From the NCBI GenBank assembly GCA_011503125.2, contig WWBZ02000073.1, forward strand, positions 124,001 to 188,000: a DNA stretch of 64,000 bases, written 5' to 3'. Shown piece by piece: positions 12,037 through 22,547 of this stretch; position 1 is the first letter of the stretch; every line of letters starts with the position of its first letter. Source of the stretch: Botryosphaeria dothidea (taxonomy: Eukaryota; Ascomycota; Dothideomycetes; Botryosphaeriales; Botryosphaeriaceae). The translations under genes and the position numbers were made by a program. The notes under the pieces were generated by a model. The model made no database searches and was not told the DNA's origin. It saw only the letters and a list, made by a program, of their open reading frames with translations.

Positions 12037-13461
12037 CTACCAAGAGAAGGACTCTTCAAAAAGGTCTACGTTACACTGAGATTCTCTGGCGCGAACACAG
12101 CGGCAAACTTCATCGGCGAGAGAGCCAGTACCGCAAACGCTCACTGCACATACCCCTCCACTCTGATCCATCTCATAGTCCACAAGACTTTCGATGTTTG
12201 GCCTTCCCGATGACACACAAATCTGGGGGCACGAGACCGTACCTTTGAATTGCCGCGTGACGAAAAAGTTCATTTTGAGGAGTTCTGTACTCGCTGCGGA
12301 CGAGAAAATCTCTGGAATCCAGGGACGAATCCATTCCAAATAATCGTCGGACTGAGTAATCCAGATGAGGGTCACACGCCGGATCGCTGCTGAACGATCA
12401 CTGTATGCATCAACAAGGTTGCGGACCTGCGGGATGTGATGTGCAATGCCGACTCCACCGGCAAAGAGTACCACCGAGCCGTATGAAGACATCTTCTCCG
12501 AAAGCCCTAGGAAATTTTAGCAATCGGCTCATACATCTCGAAAAGATCAAATACCGTAAGGTCCCTCAACAAGAGCAGACACAATCAAAGGTCCTCCGGG
12601 TGTGGCCTTCGCTTTTCGATATAGCGCATCAGTGAATCCGTTCCGGCGACGGACAAGAAGACTCATCACGGCCTTCCGTTTAGCAGTTCTTCCAAGCCCC
12701 AACGGAGAAAGGTCTTTCTCGGCAACCTCCTCTCGGAACCATCCAACCGAAAACGGATGAGAGGTCCACCAGCCAACAGATGGAATGTAGAGGTAGAGAT
12801 GCTGTCCTGGGCTGAATTTCCAGGGCCGTGCGACGTCAAGATTGATGCGGAGGCATTCATTTGGGAGAAGCTTCACCACAGCCCGAGTGCTGCCAAAATT
12901 GCGCAGCACCAACATGAAGATCCGAATTACACACTCAGCACCCTAGATGCCGAGGGCGATTTGAACGAGGAAAATCTGGTACAGGTCTTTTGTCACGCAG
13001 CGGATCCAGATTCCAGCCAGACCAAGGGCAGACAGGAATATGTGAAAGTGAAGGAAGAATTTGTAGAACGCGTGACGGAGAGGGGTCAATGCCTGGACGA
13101 ATATAACAAGGAAGCGCACGAGAGCCTGGGATGAGGAAATCTTCGCGATGGACCATGAAAATGAAGCGGAGGACTTACCACGGTCCCCCATGTATAAAAG
13201 GGATCATGAGCGATAGCAAGTCCGAACATACTGCCAACCATCTGGAAAACGGTTAACAAATCGGTATCATTGACAATAGTGCAACTCACAAGTCTGGACC
13301 TCGTGTACGAGGTAGATGACAAAATTCGCAACAGCGTGACCGATGGCAACACGTCCAACTCCACGATGGGTCAGATTATATCGAAAGAGATTCCATTGAT
13401 GTAGATAAGGAGGTTCTTGCGGCCCGCGACAAGGAAAAGGGTCAAGAGGTTCGTAGACGTG
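12037..13461 (-). pseudogene. Ferric-chelate reductase (FRE family), disrupted
   Basis: Pieces of a plasma-membrane flavocytochrome can be read in order. The ferric-reductase membrane domain has VAGRKNLLIYINGISF, then YNLTHRGVGRVAIGHAV with candidate heme histidines, then FYKFFLHFHIFLSALG. The FAD domain has FSPGQHLYLYIPSVGWWTSH and PFSVGW. The NAD(P) domain has VVLFAGGVGIAHHIPQV and VCGTGSLADEV, ending EESFSW as the family does. Introns at 13126-13178 (phase 0) and 12507-12554 (phase 1) splice well. It is nevertheless broken: an in-frame TAG at 12943-12945 replaces a Trp-like position between membrane and FAD domains; the frame slips by one base near 13380; and the intron at 13242-13289 does not keep phase. 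No convincing N-terminal exon was found upstream of 13461. Family members reduce Fe3+ chelates for uptake; this copy is unlikely to do so. Confidence 0.75.
12943..12945 (-). other. Premature stop codon in ferric reductase
   Basis: TAG in frame between ...VQIALGI and GAECVIRIFMLVLRNFG. Both sides align as one continuous segment of the family, where a Trp is expected. The TGG-to-TAG change equals C-to-T on the plus strand in a CpA context. Confidence 0.75.
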
Positions 13462-13463
13462 CT

Positions 13464-14663
13464 AAGTCACTTTCAATGATCACCATGAGAAATGCATGTG
13501 GTGAAATCATGATGAGGTTCGTAGAGCCTTTCCCAAGTCGGATTGTATATTCAACTGTCTTAATGCTAACATTTCGGATCCCTTGCAATTCATGCAGTTG
13601 TACCCCAGGACCGAAGACCCACGGTTTGTACGTAGCCACGCTATCACACTGGGGCTAGTGTCTTGGACGGCCTTCATATTTGGGTCTTTGTCCTGCGACT
13701 TTCGTTTACGCGAACAAACGGCGGGCAGAAGGGAAAGAGAACTACTCGATGGCGGACCTTGTTCCTGAGCGAATTGCAAGACTCGGCGATCGAAGCTCAG
13801 TCTTCATTTACACACCATAATGGTGAGTAGGAAGCTGCCTGGTCCCACGGTGAGCGTCTTTCGTCACTTTGGATGCACAAGGGTAGATACAGTACCTTTT
13901 TCAGAATCATATAACTGACTTAAGTCACGACCTGCAGCGGCTTCTCATGCTACCGTGCCTTTGCTCCAATTGTAAGCCTTGTTGTGGGGGCGCTTCCAGT
14001 AACGTCCTTCCATACGAATCATAAATACAACTTGCAGAGCCGATAGGCACCTCCCTTTGATATGATATCTGTTGCCTGCGGCACGGGTGTCAATACGACG
14101 CACTCGCCTCAACACTCTGAGCTTCTCGCTCCAGCACACACCTCTACATACCCTATCCACTAATCAATTGTACAGCACGTCGCACCTCACAGATCGCGCC
14201 TCTTTATCGCCGGAAACTGTTACACCCTTTCGATACCTGGCGAATCTGCCCTCGCACTCGCCTAACGTAGCTCCGTATTCCGGCGACTGTCGTATCTGCA
14301 CCAACACAGTTCTGAGTTGTGAACAAGCGTGCGCAAGATGGCCAGAAGCCGGAACAGCGGATGTGATGCTGCACATTAAGGTGGGAGTCCTGGGAGCAGG
14401 AGAATCATGGAAGACGGTGCGGACCCAATGGAACGAACCTGGGCAATGCTGAGAATGAATTGTGAAGCAGACAGCTGTGTCTCCACCGCAGAATAAAGTC
14501 GCAGCGGATGAAATGTATTTACTTGGACTGATGTCGGGCTGGCTGCGTCATTGTTCACATCCATGTAAGTCAAGAGGCTATTTGTTCTTAAAAGTCTAAT
14601 AAACATTATTCTACTCTCGTCAAAGACATCAGATCCTAGCGTATACACGTATCGTAATAAGCC
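13464..14663. other. Intergenic, 1.2 kb
   Basis: Upstream of the ferric reductase remnant and downstream of the GH16 gene. The minus-strand frames at 13442-13779 do not resemble a ferric reductase N-terminus. Nothing else is recognised. Confidence 0.45.
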
Positions 14664-15895
14664 TCATGCAAACAACGTAAGCACAAGAGAACAGGCAACA
14701 GCAACGCCCACCGGCAGGGGAACGGATTTCAGGATCTGAGCCGGAGCGATGGCATGAGAGCCGCTCGGCCAGTTGCTGAAAACAGTTTGGTTCTGAGTAT
14801 TGTGTGGATCATTGGAGAAGAAGAAGGTATTTGCCGTAGTGTTACCATCGGGGCCAGCAGTATCAGGTGCCGTCGTTTGGTCAGGGATCTGACAGACGCT
14901 GGTTGCGTAGGCAGTCGCGTTGGCAGTATTGCAGCGCTTGGTATAGTCGCTCTGGCGCTGCGTATCTGACGAGTTGAAGTATGCCTTAGCATACGAGATG
15001 GTCAGGACGGCGTCTTCCGTTGGAGGCCCGGCAGACCAGTTAGGATTTCCGTTGCTCCAGTGGTTTATAACCAGCACGCCTGGCTCATTCGGTACAGTGT
15101 AGTTCAAGTCGCTTATCCACTTTCCATCCGTATAGAATGAGACACGATCGGGTAGCCAGTCGAAGCGGTATTCGTGGAATCCCTCATCCGCATGGAAGGG
15201 AACTTGCTGCACGTCAAAGTCGGGCGTCGAAGCTGCATCGAAGCCATTAGCAGCCGACTCTGGCGTGTGAATAACGAGATTCAGTGGACTGGATGACGAC
15301 GTCGAGTTAAGTTGTCTCGAGAGGAACTCCATGTCAATCTCCATCGAGTTGTTTCGGAACTATTATCGTACCGTCAGCTGGGTTTTACGGGGACCATCTG
15401 TAGAACACTCACCCAGAAGAAAGCGCCACATGTACCAGGTACGCCCGTCATCTTCATAGCGACGCGAAAACTACCATATAGTAAATCCGGTCGCGACCTG
15501 TACGCGACCTCACCGAAAGATACCAGATTATCCACTAGCTCGGAGCGAACAACAAGCTGGAGGCCTGCGTCACCACCATTTTTCGACTCTCCAGCCCAGT
15601 CCTCTGAGTTCTTTAGTGGATTTGCCAGGACGTTACTCCGGGCTGCCATTTTGCCATATGTACCGGCGCCTCCCTCGCTCGTCGGAGTGGTATTGTAGAC
15701 TTGAGGAAGCCATCCTATGTCCTTGAGGGATTTGACATGGAGGAAATCGGTCTCCAGAAGATCGGTCCAGACGGCATATTCGGGATCAGTTGTTTTATTG
15801 ACAGAATAACCACACTCGCAGGCAGCGGACACGAGGCGGGGAAGCAGGGCAACAAGGCAGAGAAGAAGCTCACGCGCGCTCAGGCGGGGTACCAT
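14664..15895 (-). CDS. Secreted GH16 glycoside hydrolase/transglycosylase, GPI-anchor-like
   Basis: Two exons join in phase 0 over a 53-bp intron (15360-15412), giving 392 aa. Signal peptide at residues 1-24 (LLLCLVALLPRLVSA). Then ACECGYSVN, and the GH16 catalytic motif EIDME with nucleophile and acid/base candidates Glu168 and Glu172 in FRNNSMEIDMEF. The lectin/glucanase-like strand motifs EYRFDWLPDRVSFYTDG and NHWSNGNPNWSAGPP follow. The C-terminus has a Ser/Thr/Asn-rich stretch with many N-glycosylation sites and ends in a hydrophobic tail (PVGVAVACSLVLTLFA), as in GPI-anchored wall enzymes. The family acts on beta-glucans or transfers glucan to chitin; the substrate here is not determined. 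It is divergent from the GH18 gene, suggesting joint wall or polysaccharide remodelling. Confidence 0.9.
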
Positions 15896-16632
15896 TCTGA
15901 AGGACCAGGGGAAGACGAGCGATGGCCAGGGTTCGCAGATACAGGCAGGGGGAGGCCGGGTCGCAAAAGCGAGATCTGCGGAGGGATGGGGTCGCAGTAG
16001 TTTAAGAGGCTAGGAGGCGAAGCGTGCCCGATTGCCGTGGACGCCCCGGTGGCGTAGTCCATGAGGCACTCGGAGGGCGCAAAGGGGGTCGCATGGCCGA
16101 TGTGGTGAAATGACTTGGCGCTGCAAGAGACCGGCTGCCGCATGGCAAACTTGCTGCGCTTCTGTTGCTGTTCCCTCGCTCGGAGCCGCAACGATTGTGG
16201 AGAAGTGGGCAGGGAGCAGGGCGGAGATCGACTCGTTGACAGGCGGCTGGGCTGCGAGTAGTGTGCTCTAGCGCCTTGTCGCCGCTTGGTTCCCATTTGC
16301 TACAAGGCATTCAGCTTGCCAGAAATTGCAGGGCCCGTGCTCCGGAAGGCGCCTCAAGACTCGCGGCCTCGGGCGCGCCACTTGTTTCTTAGCGCCGGCG
16401 CCGCACATGGCTGACGCGCCTGTATACCTGCAAGCCTCGGCATGGCACAACTACCGTACTGTTCTGTACCTGTCTCGACCCGCTTCACCGCTTTCCTTCG
16501 CCGGCTACGCACGCTTCCGGCCGCGAGACCTGGATGGTCTTTTTTGTTGCTGATCCTCTTTATTGCCGATCACAGGATCCTCGCTGATCAGTGAATCCTC
16601 CGCGCTCAGATCCACGACCCTACGGCCTCAAC
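15896..16632. promoter_or_regulatory. Shared intergenic region between GH16 and GH18 genes
   Basis: A 737-bp GC-rich stretch between divergently transcribed GH16 (minus) and GH18 (plus) genes, so it must hold both promoters. No clear TATA box or operator was recognised. Confidence 0.5.
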
Positions 16633-17843
16633 ATGCCCCCAGCGCCCCCACCACTGCCACCGAGGCCTTCAGTTGCCTCGCCGGTCTCGCAATCCATGAC
16701 TAATTTCGTCCATGGGGCGTATTACCCGAGCTGGAAGATCTACCGTGGCAAAGCGCCTTCTTCCATGAACGTCAGCGTCCTGACTCATGTCTTCTACGCA
16801 TTTGTGAGGTTGCAGGACGACGGAGCCGTCTGCGTAGGCCACCCTCCCCGAAAATGCGCATCGCAGTATCACTCACGCGCCGCTAGCATCTCGACGAGAA
16901 AGCCGACACACAACTGCCCGTCGACGGGACACATGGCTGTCTGAACGCTGTAAAGAATTTAAAGCGCCAGCAGCCCAACTTGAAAGTCCTCGTCTCCGTT
17001 GGTGGTGGCAGTGGTAGCAAACCATTTGCTCTCATTGCTTCTGACACTGCGAGAACACAACGTTTCGCGCAGAGTCTGAAACAGCTCATCGACCAATATG
17101 ACTTCGATGGCGCTGATGGTGCGTTTTCTCCCAGTAAACCTTCCCGTCAACGTCTGCTGATACTACACACAGTCGACTGGGAGCACCCGAAAGACTCAGA
17201 GGAGGGGAGAAATTACGTCCGGCTCCTTGCATCATTGCGACAATGCCTCCCTGCTCCGCAGTACGTCCTGAGCTCCGCATTGCCCGCTGGAGAGTGGTGT
17301 CTTCGTAATATTCCGCTGAATGAGGCTGCGTCGTTGCTGGACTTCATCAATTTGATGGCCTACGATTTCGCCGGCTCTTGGACTGAGCTCTCCGGTCATC
17401 AAGCCCAGCTATACTCACCCGCGAATCCACACAATGCTTTTGCGAAGAGATCAGGTCACAACGCCGTGGAATATCTCCATAACCATGGAGTACCTCTCGC
17501 AAAGGTTGTCCTTGGTATTCCGGTATATGGGCGCTCGTTTACCGGTGTCGACGGCATCGGACAGCGTTTCACCGGGCATGCAGGTGAACAAGGTATCCTC
17601 GAATACACAGACCTGCCGCTTTCCGGAACGCATGAGACCGTCGATAGCACTGTCTCTGCGGCTTTCTGTGTTGGGGGCGACGGTTTTGTCACTTATGATA
17701 ATCCACAGACCGTCGGGCAAAAGGCAGACTACGTGAAGCAGAGGGGACTGGCTGGATTGTTCTACTGGACGGGTATATCCGATGCCGAGGGGCAGAGAAG
17801 CCTTTTGAAGGCTGGCTTCGATGCTTTGCACTCACAGTCTTGA
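16633..17843 (+). CDS. GH18 chitinase, no signal peptide
   Basis: Three exons, introns 16834-16886 (phase 0) and 17119-17172 (phase 1), 367 aa. A GH18 TIM barrel: GAYYPSW at the first strand, VLVSVGGG, the catalytic motif DGADVDWE (residues 141-148, acid Glu148) intact after splicing, LMAYDFAGSW, GIPVYGRSF, and FYWTGISDAEG near the end. The first ATG in frame is at 16633; the N-terminus is Pro-rich (PPAPPPLPPRP) and has no signal peptide, so a cytosolic or unconventionally exported enzyme is likely. The family hydrolyses beta-1,4-GlcNAc polymers. The second intron sits inside the catalytic motif and is stop-free and in frame. It is divergent to GH16 and convergent with the NDP-sugar dehydrogenase, in a carbohydrate cassette. 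Confidence 0.9.
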
Positions 17844-17939
17844 TAGTCCATGATCTTGAAGAGATTCGAATTTCATCTTCTTTACGCGCGGAACCCACCC
17901 GACGCCAAACGCCCAAAAACACTGTCTATGTAGCGCGGT

Positions 17940-19351
17940 CTATGCACAGCACCACTTCACCTGAACATCATCCAGCTCCTCCAACACACCAAAGTCCAGC
18001 CCTGTTTGTCTGATCGCAACGATAATGAGGTCGAATTTGCGCAGACCCTGCAGCGTCCAGTCCTTCTCATCCAGCTTCGGCGCAAAAGGGACCGCCGTCT
18101 CTGCAACCAACGGATCGGCAAAGGTTACCTTGACATCCCACTGCTGCAGGATGTGTTTCATCATCGCCACACCGGGTGAGCACGACAGCACCGACTGCCC
18201 GGGCTTGAAGCCCACGCCGACAACCAGCACCTCCGGCCACGCCTTCGACACGCCCTCGTTCCCGCGCCGCGCGAACAGCGTCCGTATCGCCTTGTCCGCC
18301 ACCTTGCCCGGCCGCGCCCACATCCGCTCTGCGGCGTCCTGCAGGAGCGGGAACTCGTTGTTCGTCAGGAGGTAGTACGGGTTGACGGGTATGCAGTGGC
18401 CGCCGACGCCGAGGCTAGGCGTAAAAGGGAGATAGCCGAAAGGCTTGGTCGACGCGGCGGAGGCGACCTCGAAAGGCGAGATGCCGTGCGCCTCGCAGGC
18501 ATCGCTCATCTCGTTAACGTACGCGATACAGATCATCCGCTGGCAGTTCTCGTACAGCTTCGTCATCTCGGCGACCTCGGGCGAGGAGACGGGCACAACT
18601 CGGTCGAAGACGCGCGAGTAGAGGCTCTGTATGCTGGAAAGGGAGTCTGGTGTGATGTCGTCGAGTCCCGAAATGATCTTAGGAATAGAAGAGACAGGAG
18701 GCTCGATACGACCGGGGTCGACGCGCTGGGAGGGATGTTAGTATGTTGGTCGGCGTGAGGGAGGAGTGGGAGGCGTACCTCTGGGCTCATGCCGGCTTTG
18801 AGTTGTCGTGATATCATAAGCTTCTGAAGCAGCTTTCTTGTCATACCCACGGCTACTGAGCTTTCAATCACAACGGTAGCCCCGGGCCGGGCGTATGTGC
18901 TGACGGTGGCGAGTGCTGCGCGAATGTGGGAAGTATCGACCTGTTTGTTGGGCAGAAGAGTTGTCGGAACAGATACGAGGAAGTGGGTTGCCGCAGCCAG
19001 GTCGCTCGCGTTGGACGTTAAAGTGATGGACGGAGATGTCAACACCTTTGCCAAGCTCTCCAATCGTTGTTTAGAGACATCAAATGCCAGAACATTGAAT
19101 TTTGAGGAGAAAGTTGTAACGAGATGTTCTCCAACATAGCCCACACCGATGACAGCAACAAGAGGAGCTTCGGAAGGGCAAACTCGAGTCAAGGGCTGAA
19201 CGAGGGCTCCATTGAAAAAGCCCTCCTGCACCTCTTCCGGCGGAGGAGTTTCGGCGTCTGTTGAGCGGAGGGAGTGCCAAACGTTGAGAGAATCTTGAGG
19301 ATTGGGCGAGTTGGACATCGCGATATCTGTGCTGTGGACTTGATGAGGCAT
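17940..19351 (-). CDS. NDP-sugar 6-dehydrogenase, UDP-N-acetylhexosamine type
   Basis: Two exons join in phase 0 over intron 18726-18778, which has a perfect ACTAAC branch site; 452 aa. N-terminal Rossmann domain with GVGYVG (residues 69-74). GMSPE|RVDPGR spans the splice. Central helix AEMTKLYENCQR carries the conserved Lys and Asn. The catalytic Cys302 lies in GVGGHCIPVNPYYLL, preceded by ASTKPFGYLPF. That version of the motif is the one I associate with bacterial WbpA/WecC-like UDP-GlcNAc or UDP-ManNAc dehydrogenases rather than UDP-glucose dehydrogenase. The C-terminal domain ends with VVGVGFKPG and DLIIVAI. The enzyme would oxidise C6 of a nucleotide sugar twice with NAD+, yielding a UDP-hexosaminuronate. 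Substrate choice is inference. Residues 1-60 form a non-family extension. Confidence 0.88.
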
Positions 19352-19417
19352 GATGAATAAACTGGCAAGTGAGTGATGAACAACTTGATGCCGGACAGTC
19401 AGTTCTCTCTCACTTCT

Positions 19418-19427
19418 CTTTTATATC
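19418..19427 (-). promoter_or_regulatory. TATA box of NDP-sugar dehydrogenase gene
   Basis: The minus strand reads GATATAAAAG about 70 bp upstream of the ATG at 19351. Confidence 0.5.
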
Positions 19428-22400
19428 TCACCATTCGGTCTCTTCCTGAGCACCAAGTGTCTAGACTGAAGCCAAGCAGTCCGCGACTCCGGTAGACGCC
19501 GCTCCATCGACCAGAATTCTGCCCTTCCGGCCGCCAGTCTGCTCCTCCAGCTGCACCTGAAACGGCTCCAAGCCATGACCAATGGTGTAGTCCGCGCTGA
19601 GCAGTGGTCCAGGTCCGAAGCCTTTCAGCCTCGAGAGTATAGGCTGGAAAGCCATCGGGAACTTCCTCGCTGCAAGCGAAGCAGCTCCAGCCGGACAGGC
19701 TGCAGCCACCGTGGGTGTGGTGCGGCACGAGTATTCGGAGCTGCCGGTGGCTGTCGCCAAAAGGGTTTTGCGGCTCCTCGTGGACGGCCGCCAGTGCTCA
19801 AGGGTGCCGGCAAGGCCCGGCTGGCTGGATGGCGAAATCTGTTGATGGCCAGACGCAAGATCTGTTGGTGACCAGCTAGGTGCCGAACTGCGGAGAGGGC
19901 CGTCCAGATGGACAGGGGTCGAGGACTGGGGAGTGTGATCCACGTGCGTTGGGCCAGCCTTCTATCCACTTCGGGATCTCCTCTTTCCGGTAAGGCTGGA
20001 TCTGCAGAGCCTGTGCTGTAACTGTGTTGACTGGTTGCAAGTGGATTCAGCTAGCCATGGACCAACTCGGTCGCAGTGCATGGACTATAGGGTCTGTCCT
20101 GTAGGCTTCTGCCAACTGTCTCATCTTGACTTCTCGCGTAAGCCCCAATACTGCGATCTCTGCTTAAAACCCCGCTTACACTGAAATATACATCCTCACT
20201 AGAGATGCCTGTCCCAATTCGGGTACAAATTACACATCAATTCGGTTCAAAACCCGCAGATCGTCTGAGCAGCCGGCATCGATTATGTGCAGAAGGTGGA
20301 CGTGTGATGGCGCTATAATCTAAATATACACAGGTTTCAGCATACTATGCCCAGCGCCATCGTGAATAATGCTTATGGCAACGATCAGATGGCATGCCAG
20401 CTCATGCTTGTCATGCACAATGTTGAAGTGACGAGAGCAGCAGCCGCCGTTCAGCGTTGAGCAGAATACGTATTGCCAAGGCGTAAATCCTTTTTCCTTT
20501 AGAACCCACCCTTGGGATCTTCACGCGCATCCCCCACCGAATGGCGCAAGCACTTCACATAGTTTTTACTAAGTCGCGTCAATAATAACACCAATTTCTA
20601 TACACCTACGAACATCAGACCGTAGATTTTCACTAGGTAACAGACTAGGACTGCCATTGGTCCAAGCTGCCACGCTATTATAGGCGGCAGAATCTTCTGG
20701 CGATCGACATCAAAATAAGCTATCGTTTGCCCGTTTGGGTTACCCCACACTTCAGCTAACCACGCCACAGACACCTGGCGCCGGCGTTTTGGCTGCCTTC
20801 GGGGGCTAGAGTCCGCTAGCGCCACCCGAGCCTGTCGGCCCATAGCCTCGGGCCATGTGCACCGCACTGCTGTTGCCATCCTTCAGGGATAAGATGTGAC
20901 AAGCTTCCTGGGCATGATCCTTCATGGCATCGCGGAACTCGAACATTGGTATCAGGATCAAGCCCTTATGCCGGAAACCCTTTTGGGCCACTTGCAAATC
21001 TTCAGCAGCATGGCGTACTGTGTAGATGCGGCGTTTACGGAACCTGAATCGCGGGTTTTGACGAGAGACACGATGGAGCAGGGCCCTGCGTGGGAGGCAA
21101 ACGCGCGTCCCCCTGTATATGACCGTGCGTTCCTCCTCGACCCAGTATGCTGGACAGAATTTTCTTCTCCGGCGGGGTTGCAGGCATCTGGACGATCGAT
21201 TGCGTGCTGATGGCGTGGTCCCTGAAGGAAGCTGCCCGGATCTGCTTGCTTACTGACCGCTCTGAATCCTGCAGAGACACAGACCACCCAAAGGCCATCA
21301 ACACTTCTTAGAATCGAACCGGCACGATCAACAGCCGAAAGATCTACATTGCTGCACGATACGCGAGGGTCGCTTGGGGTCTTGCGTGCGATCCATCTCG
21401 CTTACTGACGCAGTGATCATCGCAGGATGCGGCGGATGGAAGCAGCACCAGCTGGATCACGGTTGAAAGGTCGTTTTCTTTTCGCACGGCTGCAGCGAAT
21501 CCCTCTTGGCAAAGGATTAGGTATATCAGGCGGGAGCGACTGGTAGTTCTCGCAATATCGCACTGTATAAAAAGTATTCTTCCAACAATCCACATTCAAC
21601 ATCAAAGATCAGTCACTGCCTCAATATCGCAATGCCGTATTTAAATCACCACTGAGGAGCCAGTAACACTTCACGCTACATAGATTATCCGGCAGAATCA
21701 ATTGCAAGTGGTAAGCGGTGAGTTGGTCTAGTTTAAGTTAAGTTCAGCTAAGCGCATGAAATATTTTCTCTAGCTGAGACACGCAAGTCTCCGCACGGAA
21801 ACCATCTAGACTCCAATCATGGCGCCGGAATCTTCAAGTCCGGCCACGTTGTCTTGGCATTTCTTCTCAGGCAGCCAGAAGACAGTAGACTAAGACGAAA
21901 GAGAGAACGCTAGAGCGGAATGAGAGCCCATGTGTAGTCAGGCCTTCCCTTCCGGGGCCGCCGGCGCCTAGACTGAAGCCTATTGCAAACAGTGAATGCT
22001 CCTTGTGGCATGACCACAGTTCATCTTCCCCAGTCTCGACCCGGGTGTCCGGACAGCTGGAACTACCCGCGTAGGGATGTTGCCCGCGCGTAAACTCACT
22101 GATGGCCCAGACCCCCAGTTCTGTTAGATCTCGGCTGCATCAGATCTTCAGCCGCACCATGCCTCCCGTCGCCGTGCCCGGCGTTGCCGACGTCGAGACA
22201 CCTGCCAGCCCCATCAATTCGGTTTCTGCCGCATGTTTTCTTTGCTCGGCTGTCAGCCATCTCCACACTCTCCGAGCCGCCGTTTCCACGGACAGTTCCG
22301 TGTGGTGAGAGGATTCGGGCCAGCCCGAGAATTCAGGGCAACTGCCGCCGGTCTAGAGCCACCTACCCCCTGCCCGAATGGACTCTGTCAGCCTGGGCAA

Positions 22401-22547
22401 TGGTGGCGTTTTGAGATGCTATTCTCCTGGTCTTTTTGCCCAAGCGAAAGACCATAGGGGACGCAGCTACGCCGGGTATAATTATAAGGTCTCGAGATGT
22501 GAAGAACTGATTCTGCAGTCACAGAGGAACACCCATCAAACTTCACA
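19428..22547. other. Intergenic, 3.1 kb
   Basis: Separates the dehydrogenase (minus) and the GT2 gene (plus), so it holds both 5' flanks. A 160-codon minus frame at 19461-19943 and several shorter ones show no motif. Much of the stretch may be long 5' UTR and promoter. Confidence 0.45.
22477..22487 (+). promoter_or_regulatory. TATA-like element before GT2 gene
   Basis: TATAATTATAA lies about 70 bp before the ATG at 22548. It is the only AT-rich block in a GC-rich stretch. Confidence 0.45.

Noticed and set aside
19461..19943. 160-codon minus-strand frame upstream of the dehydrogenase
   Set aside because: No motif, several overlapping frames open, no splice or promoter support.
21300..21325. 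tRNA-like B-box on the minus strand (GGTTCGATTCT)
   Set aside because: The surrounding bases do not form T-stem or acceptor stem and no A-box is found upstream.
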